In this document: positions 25,301 through 37,791 of the stretch, one piece after another
Numbering within the stretch: position 1 is the stretch's first letter
Layout: each line of letters starts with the position of its first letter
Source: Phlebiopsis flavidoalba
Lineage: Eukaryota > Basidiomycota > Agaricomycetes > Polyporales > Phanerochaetaceae
NCBI GenBank assembly: GCA_035772785.1
Contig: JAOCPU010000016.1
Span: forward strand, 248,001-312,000
Length of the DNA stretch: 64,000 nucleotides
Direction: 5' to 3'
Translations under genes and position numbers: made by a program
The notes under the pieces: generated by a model
Told to the model about the DNA's origin: nothing
Database searches by the model: none
What the model saw: only the letters and a program-made list of their open reading frames with translations

Positions 25301-26092
25301 CAAAGTCATGCTGCCACTCATACCATTCGACAGTATTGCCATCCCCTGGTTCACCGTCCGTAAGGTTCCCGTTGAGATCACCACGCCTTCTCCCCGTGTT
25401 GCTGTCATCAAGTTCAAGAAGGTATCCAGCAGGGTCTGCTTGGCCGTATTAGCCGCAGTTCTACGATGGAGTATCACGGCTTCGGTATCATTTCCGAAGG
25501 TGTTTGAGAGCAACGCGCACTACATCATCGCCGGTGTGCAGGGTGACTGGACCCGTGGACTGGTCAACGACCCGCCGAAATTCTTGTACACTCGTGAGAT
25601 GAAGGTGAGGGTACTAGCTATCTCAGACATTGAACATATTCTAATATCTTTCGTCAGTTCGCAGGTCTCCCGTACCTCGCTCACTTCTTCCGTCGCGGTA
25701 TCGCCATCTGCACGGGCTCCGGTATTGGTGCTGTCCTCTCGACTACCGTGCAGCTCGACAACTGGTTCTTGATCTGGATTGGTTCTGATATGGAGAACGC
25801 CTTCGGTCCTGTTCTCTTCGACATGATCAACCGCACCATGCCCAGGGAGCGCTATATTCTCTACGACACAAAGAAGGAAGGCCGCCGTCCTGACACGATG
25901 AAGATGCTCAAGGATGATTTATGTTTCTTTCAAGGCTGAAGGTGAGCATACAACCACGTTCCCAAGTTGATATTCGCTGATGCATTATTCAGTCGTCCTC
26001 ATTACCTCCAACCCCGCGGGTAATGCTGAGCTTATGCAAGGCTGCAAGGAGAACGGCATGCACTCTTTTCGGGCCCCCTCTGGGATTCATAG
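22361..26092 (+). CDS. TmpA-like integral membrane flavoprotein, possibly with an N-terminal adenylation-type region
   Basis: The C-terminal 1.8 kb matches the fungal TmpA/CPS1-type membrane protein family, ferric-reductase-like membrane proteins with a predicted flavin/NAD-binding region. After SINEAEKAVWVQNDDKALAN (24325) come FSIAFALNMIAIVVACTHRW (24563), NEFLPHPVYFVYWPLVKTF (24690), ITLVVVNVVMFAATPWIRAH (24988) and HHRFVGWGAVVFVWIFVCLA (25120). Then follow IPWFTVRKVPVEI (25332), SNAHYIIAGVQGDWTRGL (25510), LPYLAHFFRRGIAICTGSG (25670), LDNWFLIWIGSDMENAFGP (25755) and VLITSNPAGNAELMQGCKEN (25995), ending FGPLWDS-stop. Exon 1 (MAPNPTTVRCPIELLSAKEK) ends at a GTGCGT donor and has a TATA box. 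The 1.9 kb between exon 1 and 24.3 kb is unresolved. In relatives it can hold an AMP-binding domain, but I see no such motif here; it could also be two genes. Confidence 0.72.
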
Positions 26093-26683
26093 ATTGCCCC
26101 TCCATAAACCGAGGGAGCGTTTAAGCTCCTTCCTTCCACTCCTAGCGTACACCTTCCACCTCTATAAACCTGTCATCTTGACATTCACTCCATTAGACTA
26201 CACGAAATGTACCACAACGAACTTTATGTACTTACTTACCTCTTATGTACGCAAAATCTAACGAAAACCTCGGGAAAATTGGAGGGAAATTGCGAGACTG
26301 ATAGACGCGGGCGCCACGAAGATCACAGCGACCAAAAGCGCTTGTTCTGGCGATGATGTTCCCTGACGACGACAGTGCGCGCAGACGGGAATCGACTGTC
26401 TCAAACTCCTCTTGAAATGGCTCCTTTTCCGCATGGCGACATGTCGGATTAAGGGGGGAACGATCACCCGCACTCGTGGGCCGTGGGTGTGCGTAAACCA
26501 ACAGATGCAGGCGGCGGACCACTGCGGCTGGCTTCCACGGCGGAGATGCCGTCAACCGAGGTCCCCCGTTCGTGTTTCTCTGCCTCCTCCCTTCTTACCT
26601 TCGTCCTTCTTGTACATTGCGTTCTCTTGGATATCTTTATTTCTATTTCTAAGCCGTGCCAGGTTTCGAGTAAGGGCCTACAT
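26093..26683. other. intergenic region, 3' UTR and upstream region of the acyltransferase
   Basis: Starts with the probable 3' UTR of the TmpA-like gene. An in-frame-looking ATG at 26417 opens only 12 codons (MAPFPHGDMSD). It could be the true first exon of the acyltransferase, interrupted by an indel. Confidence 0.35.
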
Positions 26684-29522
26684 ATGTATGACAAGCTTGT
26701 GTACCGCTCGCTGCGCAAGATTTCGGAGTGGGCCCTGGACGGGTTCTATAGCGAGGTGCATGTATACCTGGCCAGAGAGAACGTGCCCGAGAACGGGCCC
26801 CGTTATTCTGTGAGTCTTATCTCGCCAACGTTTTCTGCACACTCTGCGTGCTAACGATAAGCACGAATAGAACACCGTGTCATCACAACGAAATTCTGGA
26901 TATCGCGGCACTCTGTGAATGTGTCCTCCACTTTGTCGATACTACATCTACCGCTTCTTGATCCACGGCTCCTATTACAGCCGTCCACAATTCCTCATGG
27001 AAGGCCGATATGTTTCTGGGCAAAGTCCACCATGTTTACGAACCCTATCCTGAGTGCTACTTTATGACATCCTCTGGCAGTATTCCCGTACGTGGCGCCC
27101 AACCCAAACAGTACCTCTAGTCTAGGCAACGGACTAAAATGATTCGGCGAAGGACTCCCGTTCGAGCTGTTCCGAGAGACATTTTCGTGCTTTGGATGCC
27201 GATGAAGTCATCGTGTGGTTCCCCAAAGGCAGCAGGGGGGAGGGCACGAGTTATACCGAGCCGCAGATAGCACAGATCAAGGAGGGAGCGGCATTGGGTT
27301 AGCGCTGGAGTATGCAAGGTGGCAGCAACAACGCAATGCGGATGGTTCGCACGGAAAGCCGAAGAGGGTGCAACCCTCATACCTGTAGGAATTGTCTACG
27401 ATGACAATACGCGTGTTTAAAAGTCGCCCGTGAGTTACCGCATGGCGAGGGACGTACGGCGAGGCGCGCTGATTCGAAAATATACACAGGTCTTTGTACA
27501 TTTTGGAAGACCTATCGACCTAGAAGACTACACTGCGCGACATCTTATTAATTCGAACCCGCACGACGAAGTGCGAAGCCTCACCAAGGACCTGGAAGAA
27601 AGGAATATCTTTATATACAAGCTTACCGTCAATGCCGCCTCTTGTGTATGCCCCACTGTCGTTGTAATAGTGTCTACATCGGCTTACGACCAATTGCGCC
27701 CACTAGGGATCTATGTTTCGCCGGTCGAATCATAAGGGATATCTTAGGCGACGGGGCTAGTGTATTAGCACCAGAGTCCTTTGTCACTCAATCCCAACTG
27801 TGAGTGCCTTCTAATTGGCAGTATCATTTCTTGACTAGCCACACAGATGTATAGATCGTTTAATCTCAGCGAACGACCCACATGCAACGAACGAGCTCGT
27901 CAAATATTACGCCCTTTCTCCATTACACGGGAATCTCGCATGACGCCTTCACAACACTATACCCTGACACTCACCATCCTACCCGGCTAGAGAGCCTCAC
28001 AACTTTCACACGACAGCTAGCAACATCCCTCGCACACCCCTTGTCCCTTCTTTTCATCCCAGTCGGGCCTTATCCATATTCCGACATACATAACAGGCGC
28101 CCTGGCAGGTCGATATCTGGCTAATCTGAAGGAACCCGAGACGATAGCTGAACACAAGGCCGTCTGCGGAGGCCTAGCCTTTGGTGCGACGTCAGTCTTC
28201 ATATCCACCAAGATACCTGGTCTCCTTTATCGGGCTTTATCGACTACAGCACAGCAAGATGGGGGTCCGAGTTTTGTCGGATTGGGTGACAAGGGTCGAA
28301 TCCTTGCTCCCCATTGGTTTTCCACGTCAAATAGCGGGTACGACCTGCAGAATCATTGGCATGTTCACACTGTTTTACTGGACGACGTGGGTTTCTCTTC
28401 CGTTGGCACAAGGGTCTCGCACCATGTGAGTTACAGTCATTATCATATTTTGCGCCGCTTGAAATACTTATCGAATGCTCAGGGAACTACAAACAGTAAA
28501 GGATTTCTGACCTTCCTATCATATTATTACTTGCTCTAATGTACGCTAGGTTGCAGCGCGTGTCTGCATCGTGGACAATACTCCTCGGTACCTGGTTCCC
28601 ACCCTTCAAGGCCCTCACGCAAGTCCAACTCGCTAGTGTGAGCCATCCACCCATCCCCGCGCCAAATCGATACATCAAACGTCGAGATAATGTCGCAGAC
28701 CAGGGACACCGTATCTGACCCCTACCCGGCACGCAACAGCGCGTCTCTGCGCCCGTCGTTCGCGCACACCACCTCGTCAGTCACCTGTTTTTCTGCCCGC
28801 GCAGACGCAGAGGCAGCCGTGCGGCGTGTGTTCGGGGCCTCACGGGCTTCGGCACGCTCTTGAAGGCCTCTTTTTCTCTCTCCGCGGTCACTTGAGTCGG
28901 TCGTGGGCGCACCGACGGTGGCCGAGTCCCCATGGCATAGTAGGCACTCCCACAGCGAGCTTGTATTGTGGACCGTATCATATATGACTGCTTCTAATGC
29001 ACATTTGGGCACACTTGCCTGATTATCCTCCCCCTCCATCTCTACACTGATCCTCGATTCCGCCTCGGTCCGGATGACAGGAATGTCTTGTCAGGCCCGG
29101 CGCCTGGCGACCGGGCATATTTGCGTATCGACCGAGAGGCGGATCGTCTAGTCCTCTCTGGCCGTCTGAAAGTCGGAATCCGCGTATGTAAAGGTCTTAC
29201 CTTGCCGCCTTCACGAAGTGCAGCCCCGTGAGTGCCGCGATCATCTAAGGCATTAGAAGCCACAGCCACCATGCCTTCGGGCCCTTCCCTGCCCACAGTC
29301 AAGTATACGTATCTTTGTGACGAGCGACTTTCGCTACTGTCGGCACGTACCTTGGCGCAGATGCCCTCGATAAGAGTCCTTGTGAGAATTAGCGCAGTCC
29401 ACGTTCGTGCGCAGCCTCCGCATCTTCAGCCTACTCTGCCTCTTTCGTCTACATTTCATCTCACCACTCTCACGTCGCGAAGCTCAACGTTCGTTGATCG
29501 CGCCGACAGAGGGAAAGTTTGA
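26684..29522 (+). CDS. glycerol-3-phosphate/PlsC-type acyltransferase (Gpt2/Sct1-like)
   Basis: ER membrane acyltransferase predicted to start glycerolipid synthesis by acylating glycerol-3-phosphate (Gpt2/Sct1 family). The proposed start MYDKLVYRSLRKISEWALDG is followed by ARENVPENGP and an intron after 26808. The HX4D catalytic motif reads HHNEILDIAAL near 26876. The second signature reads DADEV...FP-GTSYTEPQIAQIKEGA near 27195-27290, with a few extra bases inside FPEG. Next come YARWQQQRNADGSHGKPKR, FGRPIDLEDYTARHL (27505) and EEVRSLTKDLEER (27575). After a long helical stretch are KEPETIAEHKAVCGGLAFG (28125) and STKIPGLLYRALS. Hydrophobic segments near 28030-28120 and 28350-28400 suit membrane anchoring. 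The C-terminal part is Ser/Arg-rich. The stop after DRADRGKV is tentative. The family is well supported; the exact subfamily is not. Confidence 0.78.
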
Positions 29523-29689
29523 CAGCATAATTGAATAACCCCACATAGGAAAGGTTTACTATAAGTATACATACAGGTGTACATAGGGTAATACAGCGAT
29601 AGATAACACAGCATGCAGGATATCGTCATATGTGGCGAAAGCAGTAATGAAAGCAAGTGAAGACCAAGACAAGAAGATTATAGTTTGTA

Positions 29690-32664
29690 TCAGTGAGCGT
29701 GGCGAGCATTCCAGAGGGCGAAAGGGTTGTGAGAATGGCCCCCGTTAATCGGTCGAGGTGCGCGGATGGAGGAAGGCTCCCCAGTAGATGTGGTGGCAGC
29801 AGACGTTGTCGGGCCGGGGGGTGCGAATGAGAGGAGTAGAGAGCTACTGCCCACTACAGGCAGAGGGCCACCTGCGCCCTCGAGGCTACCGAAGTTCTGA
29901 GATCTGCTTCTAGGACGCGGACTGAACTGAGATGCCACGGTGGTGTGCGGCACGTTCCGCTCGCTGTGAAAGGACACAGAGGAGACCATCTGTGGCGCGA
30001 CGGTCATCGTTGAATGACGCACCTTCGTCGCCGGCTCTCAGCGTCGGAGTGCTCCCCAGATCCCAACGAGTCCCGTCGCAATCGAGGCCCGGGCATCCTA
30101 TCGGCGTGAGTACCAGACAATGATCCGCTCGCGGACGAAAGACGGTCTGCGCGCCGCGCGATACCGAGGTCATCTGCAACCCGCACTGAGCCAGCACGTT
30201 GTGTACGATTTTCCCGTGACTGACTGCGGAAGCCAGTAAAGTCCTCGACGTCCGAGAGTGAGGTGCGACGTGACTGTCGGCGGTTTATTTCGGGTCTCAG
30301 CGACGAGCTGCATCAAGGACCGGTTGACATTCTGTAGGTCCTCTTGGCCGGAAACCTGCTGTTGGGACAAGCCAGGGCCTGACAGTGCGAGCCCAAGACC
30401 AGAAGGCGGTAACGCCGAGTCTGCGGCACGTGAGCCCTCGCCCGAGCGATCCGGGTGCCTCGCACGGGAAGCAGAGGTGTATCCCCCCTTCGGCACTTTG
30501 TAGACCCTGAAAGGGAGACGCAGCACTCGGGGCGGCTCCTGGCCAGAGGCTCACAGCCCGGCCGGAGCTCACTCTGGGCGTGCCAGGATTTGTATCTGAA
30601 TCGCTATCATTATCGTTGACGAGAGACGCAGCATTGATGTTGGCTTCTGGTAGTCCAGCAAGTCGTAGATCTGCCATACTCGAACTATGAGAGACAGAAC
30701 GAGACGCGAATTCCGCTCCAGCGAGAGCCTCGGGAAGACTTGTCAGCTGCAGATCTCCAAGACCTGAACTTCGCGAAGTCCGTGCACTAGACACGGTGCC
30801 CCACGTTGAAGCTAAAGATGGTTCAGGGGATGTAGCTCTTCTTCTCCCCTGCATTGAGGCAGTGGGAGGTGAGGATGTGGCCATGCGAACAGGTGCGGCA
30901 AGAATAGCGTGGTTGCGGAGACTCGTAGAAGCGGAGGTATTCGACGATGCAGCGGGTAGGTTGTCTGTAGTAGCTACATTGGTAGCAAGGGAGGAATGTG
31001 ACACATTAGGGGCGTGCAGTTGTAGAAGTGTCGATGTGGCCCCAGGTGGTCTCACGAGTTTCGATTTCGCCGGAGGAAATTGCAAAGGCGCGCGCTGCAG
31101 CCTCTACGGAGCGACCATGGTGGTGATGTCGACGGGTCCGGAGCTCCGACTGTAAAGCATGAGCTGGCCGACTGAAGATTCAGCAGGCGCAGTAGACGTA
31201 GGGGAATGTCGGATTGGAGAGTGAGACGCAGGCATCGACACGTATCCAACGCCAGGGACAAAGCCGTATGGCGGAGTCTGAGGGTGAGGTATCACAGGAT
31301 CGGTAACGAGAGGCCTAGGGGTGTCTTGATCATAAGTAGATATCGGCATGCCATTACCAGGAGGACGCGTAGGTTGCCGTGGATCAGAAACACGCCGCAC
31401 AGCAGGACTCACGACATAGAAGCTATTTCTTGCTCTAAGGGGAGCGGGCGGTGGTGGTACAACCTTCTTGGCAGCAGATGCACCAGGAATGACGACCGGT
31501 GGGCGCGAGGATTTCTTCGATCTGGGAGCCAGCTCCTCGCTTTCGACAATGACAGGTATGTTATGGAATGAGTCGATCGGTTGTAGCGCTTTTCCGAGTG
31601 CATATGAACCGTGTCGTTGCGGACGCTGCCCGGATAGGCAGGAATGACGGGATTAGAGAGCACAGAGTGTCGGCTCATCGACGTCACGGGGCGGTCGTAG
31701 TGAGCGAAATCGCTCAGTTGGGACCGACGTCGAACTTTTTGAGACCTGTAATTCGCCAATTCATCCCGGAAATGTGCATGCTCGGCTCGCATCCGTACGA
31801 ACTCCACTTCCATCTCTGCGCGAGATCTTTCGGAGCGAGACAACTGCGCTTAATAGTCAGTTTCACTTGTCGTTTCGAATGAACGTTACAGAGCACCTTC
31901 CTGAAAACGAGGGGTAGCGATCAGCGGCGTAGTTACAAGGCTACAAATGGGGAACTCACTCTTCACATTCCTCTTCTGTGCGCTGCAGTCGATCCAGGAG
32001 ATTCTCTTCTATTGACCGAGCAGTTTGTAGATCGAGATCTTTCAATCGCAAGTATTTTGAGAACTCTTGTTCTTGTTTTTCTTTCGCTTCTCGAGTTGCA
32101 CTGGCTTCACGTTGTACAGTGATGAAAAACGATGCAGAGCAGCCACAGCATAACGAAGGGGTCTATACTGAAGCGATAAAATAGCAAAAAAGTAAACAAT
32201 CCATGCCCTTGGTACACCGACGCTAGGTACAAAGACTCACCACTCTCTCTGATTGCCCATGCGAGGACTAACCATTCATGAACTTCTCTGATGACGTCCA
32301 TGGCATCTCCTTCCGGTGTGTTCTCACCAGACGCCAATGCCAGTCTTCGTAGATGTCTGTTGATCTGGAAAACCACGTCGTCCTCCACGGGTTCCGAATA
32401 TGGATCCACATGTAGCTTCTTGACGCGCTCCGCAATGTATGCTTTACGGCAAAGCGGACAGGTTGCTTGGGTGGGTGGACATGAGACACCTTTAATAGCC
32501 TTTTGTAAGCACAAGCAAAAGCTATGACTTGAGAGTGGGCACTACTGAAGACAGAAGACATGGCCAGACAGGGGGGCTATTGCATGTGGCGTGCCGGACG
32601 TATTCGTCCACGAATATGGTTCCAGGCAAACATCACAGGTGGAAGTAGGGTGGACAATGAGCAT
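29690..32664 (-). CDS. RING-finger protein with coiled coil and long disordered tail (paralogue A)
   Basis: Probable E3 ubiquitin ligase; the target is unknown. It starts MLIVHPTSTCDVCLEPYSW, then HAIA-GHVFCLQ, and after a short interruption CPLCRKAYIAERVKKLHVDP. The cysteine/histidine order (CxxC, CGHxFC, CPLC) is a C3HC4 RING; the Cys before GH is lost to an indel at about 32565-32575. Then come DDVVFQINRHLRRLALASGE and DVIREVHEWLVLAW, and a charged coiled coil (REAKEKQEQEFSKYLRLKDL near 32080, RTEEECEE). Further helices carry MEVEFVRMRAEHAHFRDEL (31800). The rest is a Ser/Pro-rich, probably disordered tail, ending NPFALWNARHAH-stop. The N-terminal 100 residues match the divergent gene at 34605. 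The long tail is typical of basidiomycete regulatory RING proteins. Confidence 0.75.
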
Positions 32665-34604
32665 CAAGCTCCTCTCCGCAGTGGAAAGAACCGTAGATCA
32701 GGATGCGTACCCGGATGGCTGGGGGATGAGCGTCGGGGTCGGTGTGTAGGACAATGTGGCAGGACGCGGCGGCAGCTGAGGTGTGACGGTCACATCACGT
32801 CCACGTCCGTGACCACACCGCTAAACCCCGCCAGCAATCTTTGACCATTTACGCTCACCACCTACACCGGCCCTCATAGTCGTCGAATGCTGGCAATGTT
32901 ACTGTGTTACTGTGCTTGCGCACACACCTCCTCTCACCGCAACATGTGGGACAAGCCTTCGCTCAGATCAATAACTATACCTGCTATTCACTCCAGGGTG
33001 CAAAACCTTGCAGACAAAGGCCTGAAGTCTCAGTGCTGTGTGAATATCTGCCTCGCGTGAGTGGGCTCACTTGAATCACGGGAAAGGTATGGAATTCAAT
33101 TTGCTAGAAGATTTGGGTTCGGCTTGAAACCAATATTCATTTCCGCCCATAATTTAGCCTTTCCATAGGTCTTTCCAGGCAGGTTCAAGATACGAAAACT
33201 CAATAAAGTACCAAACACAAGCCAACGAAAGACTATTGGACAGCCATCTGTGCTCTTTTGTGCGCTGAAGGGATACGCCGGCTTCCCATCAGCCTCACCT
33301 CGTCACAGATGTTTCTCCCGTGCAGGTCGAGGTCCTCGAGCTGCGAATGAGCTTGCGCTTTGTCTCAGGGGTCAACACACGACTGTCACAGCGCTGATAA
33401 CACGCATAGACATCGTTGCTCCTCGAACGTGTCCTCAGCGCCATCAGACCGACCCCTCGATGCCCTCGTGCACGTCGGTTGATACTCTCTTTCCAGCTTG
33501 CGCTTGTCCTCTATATCTATTTCCCGTGGTGCAACAATCAACTGCCCATTTCCTCCCCTTTCTACCCTTGACGAAACTTTCGGCGAGGGTCTTTGTGTCC
33601 TGTACGTTGTCCACAATTCTCAGGTGGTGCTCGCTTTCGCCTCGATCCTGATCCATGGGAACCAGGAGCTTCTTCCGAAAGGAACTCTCTCCATCCAGAA
33701 GTACCCTTGCATGCGCGCGCAAAGGTTCCGAAGCTTGGTCGTGCTCAGTGGCTCGGCTTCGTTGGGCTCCGTCTCCTGGTCCCTCGGGAATTATCTGCAG
33801 CCTTTCTATCGCCTTCTATGAAAACAATGGATGAGGAGGTCTTCGCTAGACGTGGCACTCCGTTGCCCGTTGTCACACGCTCCGCCTCTGCCCTCGTCGT
33901 AAGCAGGTGCTTTGATATACTCGACCCTCGCCGCCACGACACGCAGCAGCAACAAGGCCGCGATTACACTAGCTGCGCGTGTGTGGTGTAACGAGAGCGT
34001 TGCCTATCACTGTCTGTACCAATTGAACCGTGTAGCCCAATTGACCGCCAATTCACCCGCCTAGATAAACCACACGTTTAAACCATGAGGATGGAACCGG
34101 ATCCGGACACCGAATAATGCTTGACGGGATGTCCGTCCCCCAGAGCCCGTCCCACCCTTCCACATGATGCCCTGCCAGGCCGATGGCGGCTTAGTGCTAT
34201 TGGGGGCTAGAAAATGCTTAGCAAAGGTATTGCGTCGTATTGCGCTGCCGCTCAGGATGCAAGTTCCGACGCTTATCGTCCCCTGACCTCATCACAGAAC
34301 GCCTGTTATGATGGTCAATCCGTCCAAGGCACTCCGAACCTGTTCCACACTGCCGGTATATAGATACCTCTCTGAACGCCCGTCCCATGGCAGAAGTCCG
34401 CGAAGACGCCCCACAGTACCATCCAGATAGAGTCCCGATCTGTAAGTGACGCCTCGTGGATTGGGCGACATTAACAGGAGCATGGCCCCTCGGGTCCATT
34501 GCCCAGTAGGCCTGGCCGGCACGCGAATTGCGCTAGGCGATCAAGGGCTAGCTTAAATCTCATGAGACCTCCCCCCCGTCCGCTGCAAGCCCCGTCCACC
34601 GACC
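32665..34604. other. 1.9-kb region between divergent RING genes
   Basis: Holds both promoters. An open + frame at 33250-33651 and overlapping minus frames at 33444-33722 have no recognised domain and look fortuitous. An AT-rich patch lies around 33090-33220. Confidence 0.4.
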
Positions 34605-36586
34605 ATGATCGTCCTCCATCCCAACTCGGTCTGCGATGTCTGTCTCGAGGGCTACGGTGGCACCAACGTACCTCATGCCATAACCTGCGGACATATATTC
34701 TGTCTAAGGTGCCCCCCGATTGTCTTGCGCTTTCTTATCATGACTCCTAGCTCACCGAGGTCTTTGTTCTTCATTCTACAAGATGTCTTCGCTCGTTGAC
34801 ACGTCAAAATTGTCCACTCTGCCGGTCTACCTTCCAGCCCGAAGACGTTCGCAGGCTACACATCGACAAGTGCAGCAGACCAGCCTCTCCGGCAGAAAGG
34901 TCAATACCAGGGACGCCCGAGTCAGACTACAACGACTTCCCCACCCCGGCTCGCGACTTCCACAACCGCATTACCCGCATTGTCCTCGACGGCGCCAAAG
35001 CGACTGAAGTACGAGACTTCATTGACGAAGTCCGCAGGTGGCTTACCACACAGCCGACCGACGAGGTATCTCTTTGTATTTCGGTTTTCTTTGTTTTTCA
35101 AGGCTAATCACACCCTCAGCACCCCGACCTACGTGCCGCGTACCTCCTCCTCTTCAAGTATACTGACCTACAGTACAAGGTCAAAGAAAGAGAAGGCCGC
35201 AGCAGCGGAACTTCGCGGGATGGTCGAGGAGCTCAAGGAGACCTTATCGTCGGAACGTGAAGCTGCGGATGAGAAGTACCAGAAACTCACGCAAAAACGT
35301 GTCGAAGAACTGGAACGGGCTATGACGGAAGAGCGGGCTCTCCGCCGACCGCCTTGACCACGTCGAGAAAGAATGGAAAATGTAAGCCGACTTCCGAGTC
35401 GATCCCCGGACGTATGCTGATAACCCTTCACAGAAAAGTGAGCCTATGGTTTTGGACGCATCTCGACAACGTGGTTATTGACATGTCTGGTAGTATGAGA
35501 CTCGAGTCGCTGAATGCACCCGCCTGGGCGATGAGATGAAGTCGCTCAACGAAGAACTACGACGGTTGAAAGCAAATCGTAACCCCCTTCCGACGCCACC
35601 TCGCGAGACTCGTCACTATCTCACGCCTGAACGAACAACAGCTGAACCGATGGCCATTGTTGAGGACGACGAGCCAAAGAGCACTGAGCCGACCGAGTCG
35701 GATCCCATCGATGAGGATCGGTTCCAGCTCTCCACCGATTCCTAGTACCGCGACCCTGCCTGTTTCTAACCTTCCGACCCGCCAGAACTTTCGGGCACTC
35801 ACCGCAGAAGACAGCGATATCGAGGAACTTAAGACAAGACGCGCTAACGCTTTCATGCGACGGTCCATTGATCCCATTCAGATACGACCTGCTATGGCCT
35901 CGTATGAACAGCAACTCTTCTATTCGCCACGATATTGACATGTCTATGGCGCGCTCAATACCTCGAAGCTCCCCTGACGTTCATATGGCCAGCTGCTCCT
36001 CGTCTCCTAATACATCCTTCCAGTACACATCGCGCGACAAAGAGCGACTTGATGAGGCCGGGCCTAGCTCTTCATATACTGGACGACCATACACTAGCAC
36101 ACTCGCCGACCCTCGATCAGCTCAAACTCGTACCACGGCGATCCGGATGAGCAAGAGAAGATCGAAACGATCACGGGCCCAGCAGCAGCTCCGTGAGCTC
36201 CTTGAACTAAATGATCTGCCCAACATCAACTCTAGCATCTTCGACTCCTATCGCCCCAAACATCACTCTCCCGAATCCTCTGGACCCGTAAGTCGGAAAT
36301 CCGTCGCCAGTCGCCACCATCCACCATGGGCCCCCCGCCGGCCCCACACACCCTCCAGAACCCTCTATTGCAGCGGCCGCCGCTTTCACGCGCCAGTACC
36401 GCTGCAATGCAAGCCGAGCGCGAACGTGCGCGCTCGCTCTCCGCAAAGGAGTCGCCTTTGACTCCTTCTCAAGTCTCGCAGGCTGTCGCGGCTCGCGACC
36501 GCGACCGCGAATCCGTTACACCATCACACCAGCAAATCTCGCCGCAAGCGTCATTATACCACCATCGGCGACCTTTCGACGGGTAG
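34605..36586 (+). CDS. RING-finger protein with coiled coil and disordered tail (paralogue B)
   Basis: Probable E3 ubiquitin ligase and paralogue of the divergent gene ending at 29690. It starts MIVLHPNSVCDVCLEGYGG, then HAITCGHIFCLRC; an intron (about 34710-34792) leads to QNCPLCRSTFQPEDVRRLHI. This gives a full C3HC4 RING. It is followed by PARDFHNRITRIVLDGAKAT and DFIDEVRRWLTTQPTDE, a donor near 35066, and HPDLRAAYLLLFKYTDLQYK. A strong coiled coil runs from about 35180 to 35370 (LRGMVEELKETLSSEREAAD, KRVEELERAMTEERALRR). The remainder is Ser/Pro/Arg-rich and low complexity (TPPRETRHYLTPERTTAEP near 35595; QAERERARSLSAKESPLTPS near 36410), ending HHRRPFDG-stop. Frame changes occur at 35130, 35355, 35745 and 36150. 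It shares domain order and N-terminal motifs with paralogue A, but the tails differ. Confidence 0.78.
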
Positions 36587-37144
36587 TGTGCGAGGACGGT
36601 CTAGCACGTCCCCCCACCGGACCACCTGCCCCCTCTGGCCTCACCAGAAGCATGTGGGCAATGCAGGAAGCACCGCGAGCATAGACATTGTTTAATATGC
36701 CTGCTCTTTTCATCCACCTGTACTTTTACATGTGCCGTCTGACCCCTACTCAGCACTCTTCGCATTTACATTGTGCATTTCGTTGAAATTACTTCGATTT
36801 CTAGTCCCACCCCGTTGTAATGTACCAAAAGCCACGCAGGCGCGCGCGTATGCTGCTCTATTGTATTACGTCCAAGATTCAACGAATCATACCAACATAG
36901 ACCTGTGTACAAAACGCGCGCTGTATCTTGCTGGAGTTTGAGATGTTCCGTCTGTCGCATTCGTCGAGAGATTTGAGGAGTTGTCTAGTGAACGCAGACG
37001 TGGCGACCGTTTTCCACTCTCGAAACCACATGCATTCCCGAAGACCGCGGCAACAGTGTTGCACGAAAACCAAGATAGTTTTGTACAAGGAGTACAGCGC
37101 AATGGGTATCCTTGTCTGCCGACACCTTCCAGATCGGACCCAGA
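36587..37144. other. convergent intergenic region
   Basis: 3' UTRs of the RING gene (+) and Sec61-beta (-). No further gene is seen. The DNA becomes AT-richer from 36660. Confidence 0.4.
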
Positions 37145-37553
37145 CTACTTCGTGAACGAGCGGATAATCTTGGCGGATATATGAAGGAAGAAGATAGATG
37201 CAATGAACGAGAGGGAAAGAACCAGAACAATGAATGGGTCACTGTTGAGGCAGATTCTTCATGAGAAAGGATGACAGGGTCATGCGACGGGCCACTCACA
37301 CTCGGAGCCCAGGAGAGTCGTCCGTGTAGAGCTTCAGCATAGTGTTTGACGAACCACCAGCTCCTGCTGCGCAGTGTTGAGTTGGGCTTGGAGACCTGAG
37401 TGGAGCCCGTTGCCCGCCGTCTTACAAAATATGATTCTTAGCTCGTATGTTGCACAAACGAGGACAGGAAAACGTACCTGACTTGTGCACCAGGCGGTTT
37501 GCCAGTTGCGGCGGGGCGAGCGACGGGTCGGGAAGGCTCAGAGTCAGACTATG
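37145..37553 (-). CDS. Sec61 translocon beta subunit
   Basis: Small tail-anchored subunit of the ER protein-conducting channel. Minus-strand exon 1 reads SDSEPSRPVARPAATGKPPG, with an extra base splitting the ATG near 37551. An intron runs from GTACGT (about 37477) to a TTTTGTAAG acceptor near 37422. Exon 2 carries TAGNGLHSGLQAQLNTAQQE and the family signature LKLYTDDSPGLRV, ending at GTGAGTGG near 37300. The last exon holds the single transmembrane helix PFIVLVLSLSFIASIFFLHI followed by SAKIIRSFTK-stop (37145). The spliced length of about 100 residues fits the family. It is divergent from the SNARE gene, about 240 nt away. This gene was visible only after splicing; no long open frame marks it. 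Confidence 0.88.
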
Positions 37554-37791
37554 GATTATCATAAATTATCAGATGTATTTCCTTGTACAAAGTATGGATT
37601 TATAGACACGTTACACATGTTTAACGAGATGGTGAGAGAGTGGAAGGGTGCGCTGGCAAGCCACGACGGTCAAGTCCCACGTGAGTTTACCCACCAACGT
37701 GGCAACACCATCACCGTAGTCTCGATCCGCACAGCGTGAGCTGCGCGCCCTGCCTTCCACAATTTACCTCGTCTCTTACAGGCTATCAATT
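37554..37791. promoter_or_regulatory. shared divergent promoter region (Sec61-beta / VAMP7-like)
   Basis: About 240 nt between two divergently transcribed genes, both encoding tail-anchored membrane proteins of the secretory system. No clear TATA box is seen on either strand. Confidence 0.45.

Noticed and set aside
33250..33991. Possible gene between the divergent RING genes
   Set aside because: Three + frames and two minus frames are open at once, none has a motif or consistent splice sites, and the area is expected to be promoter DNA.
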